From: Chrysopogon serrulatus
Lineage: Eukaryota > Streptophyta > Magnoliopsida > Poales > Poaceae
NCBI GenBank assembly: GCA_015844335.1
Contig: JADLZL010008204.1
Span: forward strand, 62,001-126,000
DNA length: 64,000 nucleotides
Direction: 5' to 3'
This document shows, piece after piece, positions 10,501 through 23,457 of the stretch. The notes under the pieces were generated by a model. The model was not told where the DNA came from, made no database searches, and was given only the letters and a program-made list of their open reading frames with translations. The position numbers and the translations under genes were made by a program. Position 1 is the stretch's first letter; every line of letters begins with the position of its first letter.

Positions 10501-13500
10501 ATCTTAATTTTGATAACAATGATTTGCCAATACGATCAAGACAAGAAATGCTTTTGACTGATGAATACAAGCCAGTTGGCAAGCCAATTAAGAAAGCAGG
10601 GGCAGAGCTACAAGCTTCAGGTATACAATCTTATTTCTAATACAGAAATCATGTTAATAAGATCATTTTAACTTTTTTCTTCAGCATACTCCGCAAAGAA
10701 ATCATATAATGGTCCTTCTGTTCATTTCTATCACACTAATTTAAGTCAGTGCTGAACTGTCCAAAAGCTTCACCCCTGAACATTTTTAGTGCCTGCAGTT
10801 TCTCCAAAAGACAATGCCCTTGACGGCTTAACCATATTCCTTTTGCTGACACAGGGGAAGCTGTGTACACTGATGATATCCCTGCTCCCAAAGATTGCCT
10901 CTATGGAGCATTTATCTATAGCACCCACCCGCATGCCCATGTAAAGGCTATCAACTTTAAATCATCTTTGGCTTCGCAGAAGGTCATCACAGTTATCACC
11001 GCAAAGGATATTCCCAGCGGTGGACAAAATATTGGTTCAACCTACCCAGGGATAGGTGACGAAGCACTTTTTGCAGATCCAGTTGCTGAATTTGCTGGAC
11101 AAAATATTGGTGTTGTGGTAATATTTCTTAAGTGTCCTTTAGATTTTGCAAACAGTTTATATGTTTATGTTCATCCAACCTTACTGCATCGTGTTGATTT
11201 TTCTTTCAGATTGCTGAAACACAAAAGTATGCCTACATGGTAGCAAAGCAAGCCGTTATTGAGTATAGCACAGAAAATCTGCAGCCACCGATTCTGACAA
11301 TAGAAGATGCAATTGAACGAAGCAGCTACTTCCAAGTCGCCTCATTTGTAGCTCCTAAGCCAGTTGGTGACTACAACCAAGGGATGTCTGAAGCTGATCA
11401 CAAGATTCTATCAGCAGAGGTACATACTTTGAAATGTTTAAAGAGGCTGTATACTTGGCTTCCCACAATGACAAACAACTCATGCTTGACATTTTGTTTC
11501 TGCAGGTAAACCTTGAATCCCAATACTATTTCTACATGGAGACACAAGTGGCGCTAGCTATTCCTGATGAAGATAACTGCATAACTATCTATTGTTCAAC
11601 ACAAATTCCTGAGGTCACACAAAATGTGGTTGCAAAGTGCCTTGGCATTCCATTTCACAATGTCCACCTCATCACCAGAAGAGTTGGAGGAGGCTTTGGT
11701 GGAAAGGGAATGAAAGCAATACATGTAAGTCCTAAATAACTAGAGCTTGTGCTGAACTTTTCTATTTTCAATTACCAATGTACTGCCAACTAATATTCAT
11801 AATGGGATCCCATTGAGGTGAAATGTGTTATAGATGACTGAATTACACCCTTATCAGGTTGCATGTGCATGTGCGGTTGCCGCATTCAAGCAACGGCGTC
11901 CAGTTCGGATGTACCTCGATCGCAAGACAGACATGATAATGGCGGGTGGGCGGCATCCTATGAAGGTGAAGTATTCTGTTGGGTTCAAGTCAGATGGCAA
12001 GATCACAGCCTTGCACCTTGATCTTGGGATCAATGCTGGAATATCTCCAGACATGAGTCCAATCTTGCCAGCACCTATCATAGGTTCTCTCAAAAAGTAC
12101 AACTGGGGCAACCTTGCATTCGACATCAAGATCTGCAAGACAAATCTCTCGTCAAAATCAGCAATGAGGGGTCCTGGAGATGTGCAGGGCTCTTTCATTG
12201 CTGAAGCCATCATTGAGCATGTTGCCTCAGCACTTTCAGTTGACACTAACACCATTAGAAGGAAGAACCTTCATGACTTTGAGAGCCTTGTGGTGTTCTT
12301 CAGAGATAGTGCAGGTGAAGCTTCTACATACAGCCTAGTTACCATGTTTGATAAGATGGCCTCCTCTCCAGAATATCAGCGCCGAGCTGCAATGGTGGAG
12401 CACTTCAACAGAAGCAACAAGTGGAAGAAGCGTGGCATTTCTTGTGTGCCAATTACATATGAGGTCTGGCTTCAGCCAACTCCAGGCAAGGTGTCTATCA
12501 TGAATGATGGCTCCATTGTTGTTGAGGTCGGAGGGGTTGAGATAGGCCAAGGGTTGTGGACAAAAGTGAAGCAGATGACGGCATTTGGATTGGGACAGCT
12601 GTGTCCCGATGGCGGCGAAAGCCTACTGGACAAGGTTCGGGTCATCCAGGCCGATACATTGAGCATGATCCAAGGTGGGTTCACCGGTGGGAGCACCACA
12701 TCTGAAACTAGCTGTGAAGCGGTTCGGCAGTCGTGTGTTGCGCTTGTCGAGAGACTGAAACCAATCAAAGAGAATCTGGAGGCTAAGGCTGGCACAGTGG
12801 AATGGAGTGCCTTGATTGCTCAGGTGAGGATAAACTTTATAAATTCCAATTTTCTCATTTCCATGCCAAGAATAACAATTGTTTAAATCTTTGTCTCCTT
12901 TCCTTTGAGACATTAACAAACGACAAGCAATAGCAATAGAAATTCAGTGAGGAGATTCTATAGCTCTGAGGAACTCAATATTTGTCAGTATTTCAATTGG
13001 CCATGTCATTTTGATCACTTGCAGGCAAGTATGGCGAGTGTGAACTTATCTGCGCATGCATACTGGACCCCTGATCCAACTTTCACAAGCTATTTGAACT
13101 ACGGAGCTGGCATTAGTGAGGTACCCATTATCCAAACTGCATGAAAAGCACAGCAAGCGCAGTTAGCAAGCCAAATTGTTGGAGGCTGCAGTTTCAGTCC
13201 TGTCCAATGCTAACACATGATTGGAAATTTCATCACAGGTGGAAATTGATGTCCTGACAGGAGCAACAACAATTCTAAGGACTGACCTTGCCTATGATTG
13301 TGGGCAAAGCTTGAACCCTGCTGTTGATTTGGGCCAGGTCAGCCCCAAAAGAAAAACCGCTCCTGCTGATCATTTCATCAAAGGAAATATGCTGCTCTCT
13401 AACAATTGTTCTTCATTAACACAGGTGGAAGGTGCATTCGTCCAAGGAGTAGGCTTCTTCACAAACGAGGAGTACACAACCAACTCTGACGGGTTGGTCA

Positions 13501-13968
13501 TCCATGATGGCACATGGACATACAAGATCCCCACGGTCGACACCATCCCAAAGCAGTTCAATGTTGAGCTGATCAACAGCGCACGTGACAAGAAGCGCGT
13601 CCTCTCTTCCAAAGGTGAGCCCTTTCTCACAATTCAATCCCTCACATTCTCACAGACTATGTTAGTTCAAATTTGAACTCACCAACAATTGTTGTCCTGT
13701 CATAATGGGCTTTGGATCTTTGTTTGCAGCATCGGGTGAGCCTCCGCTTCTTCTAGCTTCCTCAGTGCACTGTGCAATGAGGGAGGCCATCAGGGCTGCT
13801 AGGAAGGAATTCTCAGTATGCACTGGTCCAGCGAATTCTGCCATCACGTTCCAGATGGATGTGCCGGCAACTATGTCTGTCGTCAAGGAGCTCTGCGGCC
13901 TAGATGTCGTCGAGAGATACCTGGAAAGCGTGTCCTCTGCCAGCCCAACAACCACCGCTAAAGCATAG
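7585..13968 (+). CDS. AO: Aldehyde oxidase (molybdo-flavoenzyme), ten coding exons, intact
   Basis: Exons: 7585-7735, 9031-10620, 10855-11117, 11210-11419, 11506-11724, 11858-12823, 13025-13120, 13239-13337, 13425-13614, 13730-13968. All introns are GT/AG, phases agree, and the 4,023-nt frame encodes 1,340 residues, the usual plant AO length. The first [2Fe-2S] cluster uses C48, C53, C56 and C78; the second uses C118, C121, C166 and C168 (CGFCTPGM, NLCRCTGY). The FAD domain, about 220-420, has NTGSGVYKDQD and NTATIGGNI. The molybdopterin domain follows with GGGFGGKG (about 797), SAMRGPGDVQ and GEPPLLL carrying the catalytic Glu, E1265. The family oxidises aldehydes to acids in the cytosol, including abscisic and indole-3-acetaldehyde, using sulfurated molybdenum cofactor and O2. 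The substrate of this paralogue cannot be read from sequence. AO is preferred to xanthine dehydrogenase from the overall grass AO-like sequence and the MGK... N-terminus. Confidence 0.95.
7756..7902 (+). repeat. Tandem duplication in intron 1 of aldehyde oxidase
   Basis: GGTGTGCATCATGCATCCTT starts at 7756 and again at 7820. The tail of the unit, GATTCGCAGCYGAGCTCCTT and onward, recurs with an 82-bp offset, so copy two carries an 18-bp insertion. It lies just inside the first intron, 20 bp after the donor, and does not touch the splice sites. Confidence 0.85.
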
Positions 13969-14136
13969 ATCCAGCAGGCGCCCTGCCCATGGTGAGAGAG
14001 CTTAAATGGTCTGTAAAACACTAAACGGCATGACATGCCGAACTTCTCTGTGTGTTAGCTCTGATGTACAGAAGATGAGGTAGCAATGGTGAGTTGTCGT
14101 CTTGTGAATAAGGAGTCATGAACAATAGGGGGGAAA

Positions 14137-14142
14137 AATAAA
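14137..14142 (+). terminator. Candidate polyadenylation signal of the aldehyde oxidase gene
   Basis: AATAAA lies 169 bp after the stop codon, in an A-rich stretch. A weaker AATAAG is at about 14107. Plant polyadenylation signals are loose, so this is a plausible but unproven signal. Confidence 0.45.
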
Positions 14143-16391
14143 AACAAGTGTTGAGCAGGCGAATGTATGGATTAAATCATGTGGTTTCGACTCGATTTTG
14201 AAGGAATTTTGTGATGGATCTTTGTTCAAACTCCTAGGTGTGTACCTGCCTTCTGTGGGGGATAGGATTGTACCAGCCAGCTAGGTTTGGCCTTGCCACC
14301 TCGTTGCGACCTTCACCAGTACTCAGTAGCTTCTCCCTGCACACCTATTTGAACTAGCAGAACGGCAGCAGGGCAGAGATCAGACTCTACTTGATTTTAC
14401 AGGATGTGTAATTGTGTGTTCGTGCCTGTGAGGCTGTGATGCATGGGAGCTGATACTATGAGGGTGTTGCCAGCTTGCTGCTGCTGTTGGGTTGGGCCGG
14501 GTGGTTGATCTAGTGGTTCATTGCTAGCGACATATGCACCTGTTAGCCCGGAATGCAAATATGCACATGCTAATAGTTAGCTGGGTAATTTTTAGCTCCG
14601 GCTAACAATTTTCCTTAGCCGATCCAAACAAGCCCAACCTGTATTCCATTGACAGTGACACTATGAGGCAGAAGTTGATGTTCAGCGTTATAATTCTTCA
14701 GATTCCAAGTTTTTAGCGTTTAGATAAGACTAGGAAGGAAGGGACACCTCATCCCCGACCGTTACAATAGCTACACCATCCATCTAGGGATGCTATGAGC
14801 TAAATTGCTGCAACCTATTTAAACTCACAATATAAATTAAGATGGGCCCTCTAACTTTTCATCTAAAAAGGGAACAATGGTATATTTATAGTACTAGGTG
14901 CAGAAACAAGCACCCTAATCAAAATGGGGCTTCGCAACACCCCATGCTCCAGCGTTGAGCACCCAGGGAATTGTTCTCTGGAAAATGTTGCAGCTGCTAT
15001 ATGTGATGGTGCCAGTGTGCAGGACATATGAGTGCAGTCATGGACTGTGTTGTGGATGATTTGGGCTCTATTTTTGTTTGTGAAGGCCCCCACCTCGAGA
15101 TAGTGAAGTATAAAATTTTGGAACTTGTACTGTTATAACATATGAGATGCCTTATTGGACTATTTGCTCAGAAGATGCAGACAAATAATTCTTTTTTATG
15201 TTTAAAGCTTGTTCTAAACTTTTGTGAATAAACCATTGCCACAGAAAGGATAAATGTGCTGACAGAGCGCTGCCATCAAAATTATGTGATTATGTGCCAG
15301 GGCTACCACAAAACTTTGCAGGCAACATAAGAACCATCACTAAGCAGGATCTAAGGCACTTGGAACAGTGGGTTACATACTGCAACAATCAAACCACCTT
15401 GAACTCAGATTCCAGTGACAACAATTGAGAGAATGGGACATAAATGCAAAAATTGGAAAGGTATGTATAGGGTAACATGGCTTGTGCAGAAATGTGCAAT
15501 TAAAAATAGATTTCAGTGCATAAACAAAAAGTAAAACAAAATGGTCGTTGTTGACAATATACCACATAGCAGTAATTGTATAATATATAGCAGATATAGC
15601 ACGTAATTGAACATGATAGCATATATACCTAGAATCGAGCATGATTTGAAATTGTTTATAACATATATAATACAAATGGTTCAATATATCAATATGGCAA
15701 CATCAAAATATACAGAGGATTTGAAACAATATAATGATAAACATTGGCAAATCAGTAAATTACTCTACGCAACTATGACCGTCTTTGCCACCCTATCAGT
15801 CTCAATGTTTCATAAACATAGGCAAATTACAATCAACAATATATTTAAACAGTAAGCCAATTAAAAAATTAACTTACATTTTGAAATCGCTGTCGCCGGT
15901 TAGTCATGTACTCCAATCAGCAGCAAGCATCCGGCCGTCAGCCTCCCAGGTCACAGGCTCACAGCAGTTCCACAATTCTGGCTGCGGCCTCGGCGGCTCC
16001 GTCCTCCGGTGCTCCAGCGCTGCAGCTTTGCATGCGGTCGGCGCCCCGCCGCCTCGGCCGCCGTTGGTGGCTGCGCACGCCGCTGCCTCGCGCCCTCGCC
16101 TAGAGCGCCCGCTGCCGCGATTCGCACGCAACCTTGCCCAGAGTGCGCCGCCTACTGGCTGGTGTGCGCCGGCCGCCACTACGGCGGCGGGAGGGGGGGT
16201 GGGGGGCGGAGTTGTGTGTGTTGGGTTTGGGACGGCGGCGGCGAGGACAATGGGCCGCCGGCCATGTGGGTTGGTGGCCTTCTGCCGTGTGTGTCTGTAG
16301 TGCTAAAAACGGAGAGAGAAGAGAAGATTTGGACACAGCTCCTCCCACTCGATGCCAACTTCGATCGAAGCTAACTGGAGTGAGGCAAGTA
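14143..16391. other. Intergenic region downstream of aldehyde oxidase
   Basis: No gene was recognised in this 2.2 kb. 14143-15890 is ordinary AT-rich sequence with short random frames. 15900-16300 is an abrupt GC-rich block open in several frames on both strands, such as 16179-15904 minus, rich in Ala, Arg, Pro and Gly and without a recognisable domain. It looks like the edge of a first exon or a captured gene fragment. Confidence 0.5.
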
Positions 16392-16721
16392 CTCCCTCCG
16401 TTTTAAAAAAAAACATGCGATAATTATAAAAAATATGTCATTATGTTAAGTGAGGCAAGTACTTCCTCCATTCCAAAAAAAACATGCGATAATTATGGAA
16501 AACGTGTCAAACTATGTCAATTTTAACTTAATTTATAGCAAAAAGGTATTAGTATTTATGTCTCGAAATAAATTTATTATAAAAATATATTTCATAACCA
16601 ATCTAATGATATTTATTTTGTCTCATAAATTTAAATATTTTTTTCATATAATTTTAGTCAAAGTTCATAATATTTGACTTCTCGAAATGTCAAAATTGCA
16701 TATTTTTTAAAACGGAGGGAG
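16392..16721. mobile_element. Stowaway-type MITE with duplicated left end
   Basis: Left end CTCCCTCCGTTTTAAAAAA and the reverse complement of the right end are identical over 19 bp, and both are flanked by TA, the Tc1/mariner-class target duplication. The element is 330 bp, AT-rich and non-coding. The left terminus plus 12 bp of flank (from GTGAGGCAAGTACT, 16380) recurs diverged at 16450, a 70-bp tandem duplication, so a second candidate left end is at 16462. Confidence 0.85.
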
Positions 16722-16998
16722 TACATACACCGGTTGAAGCCAATTCAATAAATAAATATTTAATTTGCATGCAGCTACGAGAGAAGAGAAGGACATGCAG
16801 AAGAGACATGACATAAAAAGCTGAAAACAAGGGAGCCCACTAGTGATGCCTCCCACTACAGCGTGAAACGAGTGATTCTCTGTTCTTATATGTAGGGCCC
16901 ACTAGCTCATTCAAGCATCACTACATTAAAAGCACATAATTATTATAAAAAATAGTATAATTTGATATTCTCTTCGTCCCTAATAAATAAAATAATGC

Positions 16999-17015
16999 CC
17001 CCTCTGCATTCCTTC
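16999..17015 (+). repeat. Left target-site duplication of the full-length LINE
   Basis: CCCCTCTGCATTCCTTC, immediately followed by the T-run. It is identical to 23458-23474. Confidence 0.95.
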
Positions 17016-17046
17016 TTTTTTTTTTGCGAGTAAAGAGAGGGCTTTA

Positions 17047-20000
17047 TTAACTAGGCAAAACTGTGTTACAATCAGCTATGAGCAGATCCTCGGCGCACGC
17101 AGGCGCTGATCCCCATCTAGCTTCTGAAGATTTACATCGCCTAGCTAAACTAGCCAAAGCATTAGCTACTTTGTTTCCATCTCTCTTCACTTGGGATAAT
17201 CTCCAATCCCTCAGCAGGTGCATGAGACCTCTCGCTTCAGCAATCGTGACCCCAATGTCCGATCTATCTCTTTCCGAATTCATCAGTGTTCTCCTGATTC
17301 TTGCACAGTCTGTCTCAATGATCACCTGTGTCACTCCCCAATGGATAGCGCACTGCAGTCCTTCGACGCAGGCCAGTGCCTCTGCCTCCGCTGCACTACC
17401 GCATCGGCGAAGGTATCTCCATACTGAAAAAATTACCTGGCCATTTGAATCTCTTGCTACCGCACCAACACCAGCCTCGCCAGAAGCCTCCACAAAGGAG
17501 CCGTCAATGTTAATCTTGGTCCACCCATCCGGGGGCGCGATCCAGCTGTGCTCAAGTGAGATCCGCTGCCTGGTGCCCACTGTAGTTCCGGACAGCGTCG
17601 CAACTGGTGCCTTCCCCCTTGCATCGCCACAAGGCTCAACAGGCGAGTTCAGACTCTCCCAAAAGCTAAGTAGAAAGCCAACAGACTCCCCCACTGCCGT
17701 AGGACCTGCACCATGAACAAGATTATTATGTACGTACCAGGCTCTCCATAGAACTAGTAGTAGTCGGTTCTGTTGCTCCGCATTGCAAGCCTCCAATAGT
17801 ACTAGGAGCCAGTCTCGGCCTGTGTATCTACACTGTATCTCCTCCGGCAATGGCCAGTATAGGCGCATGGCCTCATATAGTGCACGCGCTTGGGGGCAAG
17901 CTATGACTGCATGGAAGCTATTCTCGACCTCGTACCCACATAAGTCACAAGCCGGTGAGGGTTCCAGATTCCTTCTGTATTTATTTTGCTTCGTTGGGAG
18001 TATGTCCCGGCAGAGCTTCCACGCGAAGATTTTAACTTTTGGCGGCACTTGAGAGTTCCAAATGTTATTCCAGAGCTTCCTTTCCCCGTCCGGTTGGTTA
18101 CTTGAGCTTTGATTGTTATCTCTCAGCTTTTCCATTAATGCAATATTATAGGCACTACGTACAGAAAATTTACCAGACTTTTCAGGCTGCCAAGCAACAA
18201 AATCATCTGTTCTCCTTGACGGCAATCTGATCCGTGTAATGGCCTCCTGGTCCGCTGGATTAAAAATACCAGCGATTCTCTGATAATCCCAATCTGCTCC
18301 TCCTGCATCAAGTAGGTCTGCCACCCAGTGAATCCTGTTCCTTCTTCTCAGAGTCGTCACCCGGTGTGAGTAGCCCCTCGGGATCCAAGGGTCCCTCCAA
18401 ATCCGAATTTGCTTACCGTCTCCCACTCGCCAGATAATCCCTTTCTTTAGTAGGTCCAAACCGTGTGAGATCGCCTGCCAAGTCTGCGAAGGGTTTGAAC
18501 AAAATGCGGTGTCCAGTAAATGTCCTCTTGGGAAATATTTGGCCTTCATAAGTCTTGCACAGAGGCTATCTGGAAATTCAATCAGGCGCCAAGCTTGTTT
18601 GGCTAGCAATGCTTGATTAAAAAGGCGCAGGTCCTTGAAGCCGAGGCCACCTCCACACTTCTTCATAATCATTTTATCCCAGGCGAGCCATGCCATTTTC
18701 CTTTTGCCTTTTTCCGTCCCACACCAGAACTCTCGGATCAGCCCTGTTAGCTCATCACACAGCATTAGTGGTAGTTGGAAAACGCTCATGAGATAAGTGG
18801 GGAGTGCTTGAGCTACTGATTTAATAAGTACTTCCTTTGCCCCTGTTGACATGCATTTCTCAGAATAATCTGTTAGGCGTTTACTCAATTTTTCTTTGAT
18901 AGATTGGAACTTATCCCTCTTTAATTTTCCTCTGGCCGTTGGCAATCCTAGATACTTTGCATCAAAGGCAGTCGTTTGGACGTTCAGCAGGTTTGCTACT
19001 TCCACTTGCTCGTCGGAGTTACCTTTGGGGTTGAACATGATGGAGCATTTTGCCGGGTTAATTAGCTGCCCCGTGCATCTCTGAAAACATTCCAGGACTT
19101 CTTTCACATGTGTCGCTTGTTCCACGGATGCTTGAAAGAAAAGAAGTGTGTCGTCTGCAAACAGAAGGTGGGATATCTGGGGCGCTCCTCTGCAGATCTT
19201 CAATTCCTTGAGCGTCTCGTTCTGAATTTTCCTGTTAATCAGCTGGGAAAAACCATCAGCTATAAAGAGGAAAAGGTATGGCGAAAGTGGATCACCTTGG
19301 CGTAAACCTCGCGACGGGGAAAAGGGCGCCGACTGCGCCCCATTGAAGCGGATCGAGTAGCGCACCGAGGACACACAGAGCATGACCCGATGCACCCATT
19401 CGCTTTGAAAGCCCAGCTTCAGTAACACTTTTCTTAGAAATTCCCAGTCCCCTCGGTCATAAGCCTTAGATAAATCCAACTTATAAGCACAGAATGAGCC
19501 TCGACAGTCTGAGTTAGTACTGATGGCATGCATACATTCAAAAGCTATTAAAGCATTATCAGTGATCATTCTTCCCGGTATAAAAGCACTTTGGCTTGAG
19601 AGATAATATCATGCAGTAGTGGCCTTAGACGATTCACAATGCATTTAGAGACAACTTTGTAGATCACATTACAAAGGCTAATAGGTCTAAAATCTTGGAG
19701 CTTACCTGGGTGCTGGATTTTTGGAATTAGAACTATGCAGGTGTCATTGACACCCTCCGGCATGGCTCCTGACTTGAAAAATTCCATCACTCCAGCAATC
19801 ACATCCTCTTTTAGGATTCCCCAATTCCTTTGGAAAAATCTTGCTGGAAACCCATCTGGCCCAGGGGCCTTTAACGGTCCTATCTGAAATAGTGCATTGC
19901 TTATTTCTTCTTCAGAAAAATCCCTGCAAAGGGAAAGGTTCATCTCCTCTGAAATCTTTGGTTCCATCAACTCAACAATTTCATCTGGAACCACATTTTG

Positions 20001-20048
20001 GTCAGCTGTAAATAAATTGGAGAAAAAATTTTGTGTCATCTCTAGCAT
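17047..20048 (-). pseudogene. LINE ORF2 C-terminal part: RT, zf-RVT, RNase H
   Basis: 20048-19566 carries the RT fingers (LKAPGPDGFPARFFQ, FRPISLCNVIYKV). A one-base shift near 19590 disrupts the conserved SQSAFIPGR motif. The next frame, 19569-17047 (840 codons), has the palm with GDPLSPYLF and LLFADDTLLFF, then a zf-RVT domain with PPKVKIFAWKL and CDLCGYEVENSFHAVIACP, and an RVT_3-type RNase H near the C-terminus starting at WTKINIDGSF. The C-terminal RNase H is typical of plant L1-clade elements. Confidence 0.92.
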
Positions 20049-20086
20049 GCCTTTCTGATCAGAGCACCAGGTGCCATCCTCTCTTT

Positions 20087-21220
20087 CTAACTTCCGAACC
20101 CAATTCTTCTTGGCCCGCCATCGCTTTTACGGTGGAAGTAGCGTGTGTTTCGATCCCCTTCCTTAAGCCAGGAAATCCGCGATCTTTGTAGCCACATAAT
20201 TTCCTCTCTGTGAAGTAACTCATCTAGTTGGTATTTTATATTGAGAATTTCAGCTCGCTTCAACACTGGATCCGCGTCTTCCAGCTGCTCCAGTTGGGTT
20301 CGAAGCTCTTCAATTTTCCTCGTCACCTGTCCAAAGTTGGCTTTGCTCCACGACTGGAGAGCCTCCGCCATTTTCTTCAGGTTACAGGCCAGTGCACCTA
20401 GATCTCCTCTAGGGCTGCGATCATTCCAAGATCTTTCAATCTCAGCATTTAGTCCTTCAGCTCGCTCCCACATAGCCTCGTACCGAAACTTTTTGCAACA
20501 GTTCCCTCGGTGGCGCTCCCCCTGCAATTTCAGTAGAAGCACTAGGTGGTCGGACCTGGAAGAACACAGATGGGTAATGTCAGCATTAGGAAAAAATTCA
20601 GACCACTCAGTATTTGCAACACCACGATCCAGGCGCACCCTCACGTTTGCTCCACCATCCCGATTATTATTATAGGTCCAGGGAAGACCCGCGTACCCGA
20701 GATCAAACAAATCACAGTGGCTAAGGACTTCTCTAAAGTCCATCATTTGCCATTCTGGGCGAGGGGTTTCAGAAAAATGTTCATGCTGCCACATAGCCTC
20801 ATTAAAATCGCCAATGACCATCCACGGGCCATCCCAAACCCCACACAGATCGCGAAGAATATCCCACATCAAATGTCTATTTTCGACACGGGGCTCTCCA
20901 TAAACAAACGTGCCCCTCCAAGGGGCTTGATCTGGACTTTCTATTATTAAGACATCAAAATAACGATCTCCTTGGGACAGCAGGGAGACCTCAACAGACT
21001 CATCCCAAAAAAGGGCGACACCACCACTAAGACCAACACTATCTTTAGCTAAGCAATGACGTAAACCTAACCTCCAAACTAGATTACGGACTCTACTAGC
21101 ATTAATACGAGTTTCAGAAAGAAAGATAATCTTGGGGTGATACAAAGTGGCCAAGCCACAAAGCTCTCGAACTGTCCGGGAGTTCCCCACCCCCCGGCAG
21201 TTCCAGGCGATTACATTCAT
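20087..21220 (-). pseudogene. LINE ORF2 N-terminal part: apurinic-like endonuclease
   Basis: The endonuclease/exonuclease/phosphatase fold is recognisable from MNVIAWNCRGVGNSR (Asn), IIFLSETR (Glu), MVIGDFNEA (Asp/Asn) and SSRSDHLVLL (Asp-His). This enzyme nicks target DNA to prime reverse transcription. The frame breaks near 20100, a one-base shift just before the conserved WVRKLEREDGTW linker, and picks up again at 20048. Confidence 0.9.
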
Positions 21221-22920
21221 TGCTCCTGACGGGACCCAGCCTGGGTACCCGTCAGGGGAGGAACAGCTGCTTGCTGCACCTTGCTTCGTTTTGCTGGAGA
21301 GATGGCCTCCATGTCCCTGTCTTCGACCAGGCTTTCAAGAGCAACCCCCTTCTTGTGTATGCCCTGTATCAGCTTGCTCGTCCCACTGTCTGAACCACTT
21401 GCGCCGCTGCCAAACCCTTTGGCCAAACGTTGGACATCTTTTAGAGTGCCTAATATCTTCGCTGGGGATGTCCTCCTCGGTTTCCCATGCTTCCAACCTT
21501 TTGCATAGCCTTTGCTATCAACTCCTAGAACCGCCTTTGAATTTTTTGCTCTCTGCAACTTTTCTGCCATGGTCAGCCCTCTTGGGGAATCTGGGTCGTC
21601 TTCCCCTCTCATGGAGGTAGCCATAGAGTTTTCTGAAGATCCAAGGTATGAGTCAATACCAGATACTTTCTCCCTGGCTAGCATCTCTTCCTTTTTCGCC
21701 CCAGCAGTAGCAATCTCGCTGCCACCACTCTCATCAAAGAGAGGATTTTCTACCACCCTCGCAGCATTACCATCCACTGACAGGTCTTGAACCCCCTGCG
21801 CCAGCTCATCCGTGATACCCTTAATTGCGCTGCCAATAAACACAGGTGCTCCTCCCTTGACAGGGTGTGCATTGTGACCTTCACGATCTCTTCTAGTTCC
21901 CAATCGTAACTGGGTATCCAGTTCCTCTCCCGACACCCTCTGAGATTGGGTTCTTGTAGCTGCAGCTGCAAGCACTTTGTCTCTCTGGTCTCCCATGAAA
22001 TTCAGTGCCCTCTGGACTCTGCTGCTAGGCGGTGCAATCTGAATTGTTTTTCCAGCATCTTTTCTCAGCGGCGACGGCCTAAGCCATACTCCAAAAGGCT
22101 TCTCCAACTTGTTCACAATCTCCTCTGGACATTCCTTTTCACCATGGCCAATGCGCCCACACAGGAAGCAGAAACTCAGAACGTTTTCATATTTCACCTT
22201 GAAAGCAATAAGACCCTGTCCTTTCACATTTTGCCAAACAAAATTATGCAGGCTATCACCCAATGGGAACATCAATCTCACTCAAAGAAAATCCTCGCAC
22301 TGGCCAACCACTTCGACTATGTCGTTGCTGATCTTGCGCGCAAGCTTCTCTGTAAAGGCCACTGTCATTAGATGAATTGGAACATCATGAAATTGGACCC
22401 AAAGTCCGATCTTATCAATCACTATCTCTGACGGCCTCTTGAACCCGTCATATGGGACTACTATGAGAGCATCATTGTTGAAACGCCACGGTCCTCCATT
22501 GGTGACAAACTTAAAAACCTTCTCTGAATCAAACTCAATCACAAATCGATTATCTGTCAGGGGCCGGGCCTCCAAAGTACCCCGGATTCCCCAAGCCTTG
22601 CTCATCTCCGAAAAGAGGGTTCTTGCACTGTAAGGTTTACCTGAATAGTAGCACGCGATTGCCAACCACTTCCGTGCAGCAGCTTCGCCTCCAGCTTCCG
22701 GGTCAAACACATCATCATCTTCTCCATCAGGGCCGCTCTGCTGCTCAGACTGCGCCAGTACGAGAGTTCCAGGGTTTGACGTTGGAACTACTCCATCTCC
22801 TTCCTGGACCACCGCTGTCTCCACACCTGACTTGGCGATGTCCTTCATCTGTGCCTTCTCAACATCCTCCGATGCCATTGCTCCGCCGCCGGCAGCAATA
22901 AACAGGCCGACCCCAAACAC
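21217..22920 (-). pseudogene. LINE ORF1: DUF4283-like domain plus CCHC zinc knuckle
   Basis: The first 213 codons (22920-22282) hold a DUF4283-like RNA-binding domain, with FVIEFDSEKVFKFV and GGPWRFNNDALIV. The frame then meets TGA at 22284-22282 and continues open in the same frame to 21217 with a zinc knuckle, CFLCGRIGHGEKEC. The stop is most simply a CGA-to-TGA change, since the sequence reads EDFL-stop-VRLMF. In the family ORF1 binds the LINE RNA. Its stop overlaps the ORF2 start as ATGA, a typical ORF1/ORF2 junction. Confidence 0.85.
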
Positions 22921-23457
22921 GGGAAGGGTACTCGTGAGGCCGAGGCTTCAGGTGGGCAATCTCCTCACCGGAGATCCCTTATCACCCCCACCTCGAGGCT
23001 CCCGAGCCGCCGCAACCAGGTTTAGAAGGCAGCCGCTGTACCAGATCGAGAGAACTTGAACTTTAGGGTTTGCCGTAACACCTACCGGTGATTTGGGTCC
23101 CTTAATATTACCGTATCTTAGCCAGAAATCGCCAGCAGCCGTAGTCACGGCGGACTCCAGAGTCCGCCCTTTCCTCGACTCGTGGCCAAACATCAGGAAG
23201 TTCCTGCGCCGTAATCGGCCAGGAGAGGCGACCCCCACCGAAACCCATACCGGGTTGCAGCGTGGCGCAAAAGGATCGGAGGCTCCGATCAGCATCCATC
23301 GTAAGGAAGGGATCCTCCCCACCGCTCGCAGGCTTCTCCCCATGGCGTAGAGGTGATCGGAAGATCAGACCCTAAGCCAGAAATCGCCGTCGCCTGCCAG
23401 TCGCCTCGCCGCCTGCTCCGTCATTTCCGGATCTGGAACCGCTGTTCAAATTTAGGT

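Larger units (their letters stand above)
17016..23457 (-). mobile_element. Full-length L1-type LINE, 6.4 kb
   Basis: The perfect 17-bp direct repeat CCCCTCTGCATTCCTTC flanks the element at 16999-17015 and 23458-23474. A T-run on + after the left copy is the poly(A) tail, so the element reads on minus with its 5' end at 23457. It contains ORF1 (22920-21217), the endonuclease part of ORF2 (21220-20087) and RT to RNase H (20048-17047). One premature stop in ORF1 and two frameshifts in ORF2 make it inactive, but the intact 5' end and exact duplication mark a fairly recent full-length insertion. Confidence 0.95.

Noticed and set aside
15785..16300. 171-codon + frame and its minus-strand partner downstream of AO
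   Set aside because: GC-rich block with both strands open, no domain, no plausible splice partners; kept only as part of the intergenic description.
17063..17716. 217-codon + frame opposite the LINE RNase H
   Set aside because: Antisense shadow of the LINE ORF2 C-terminus.
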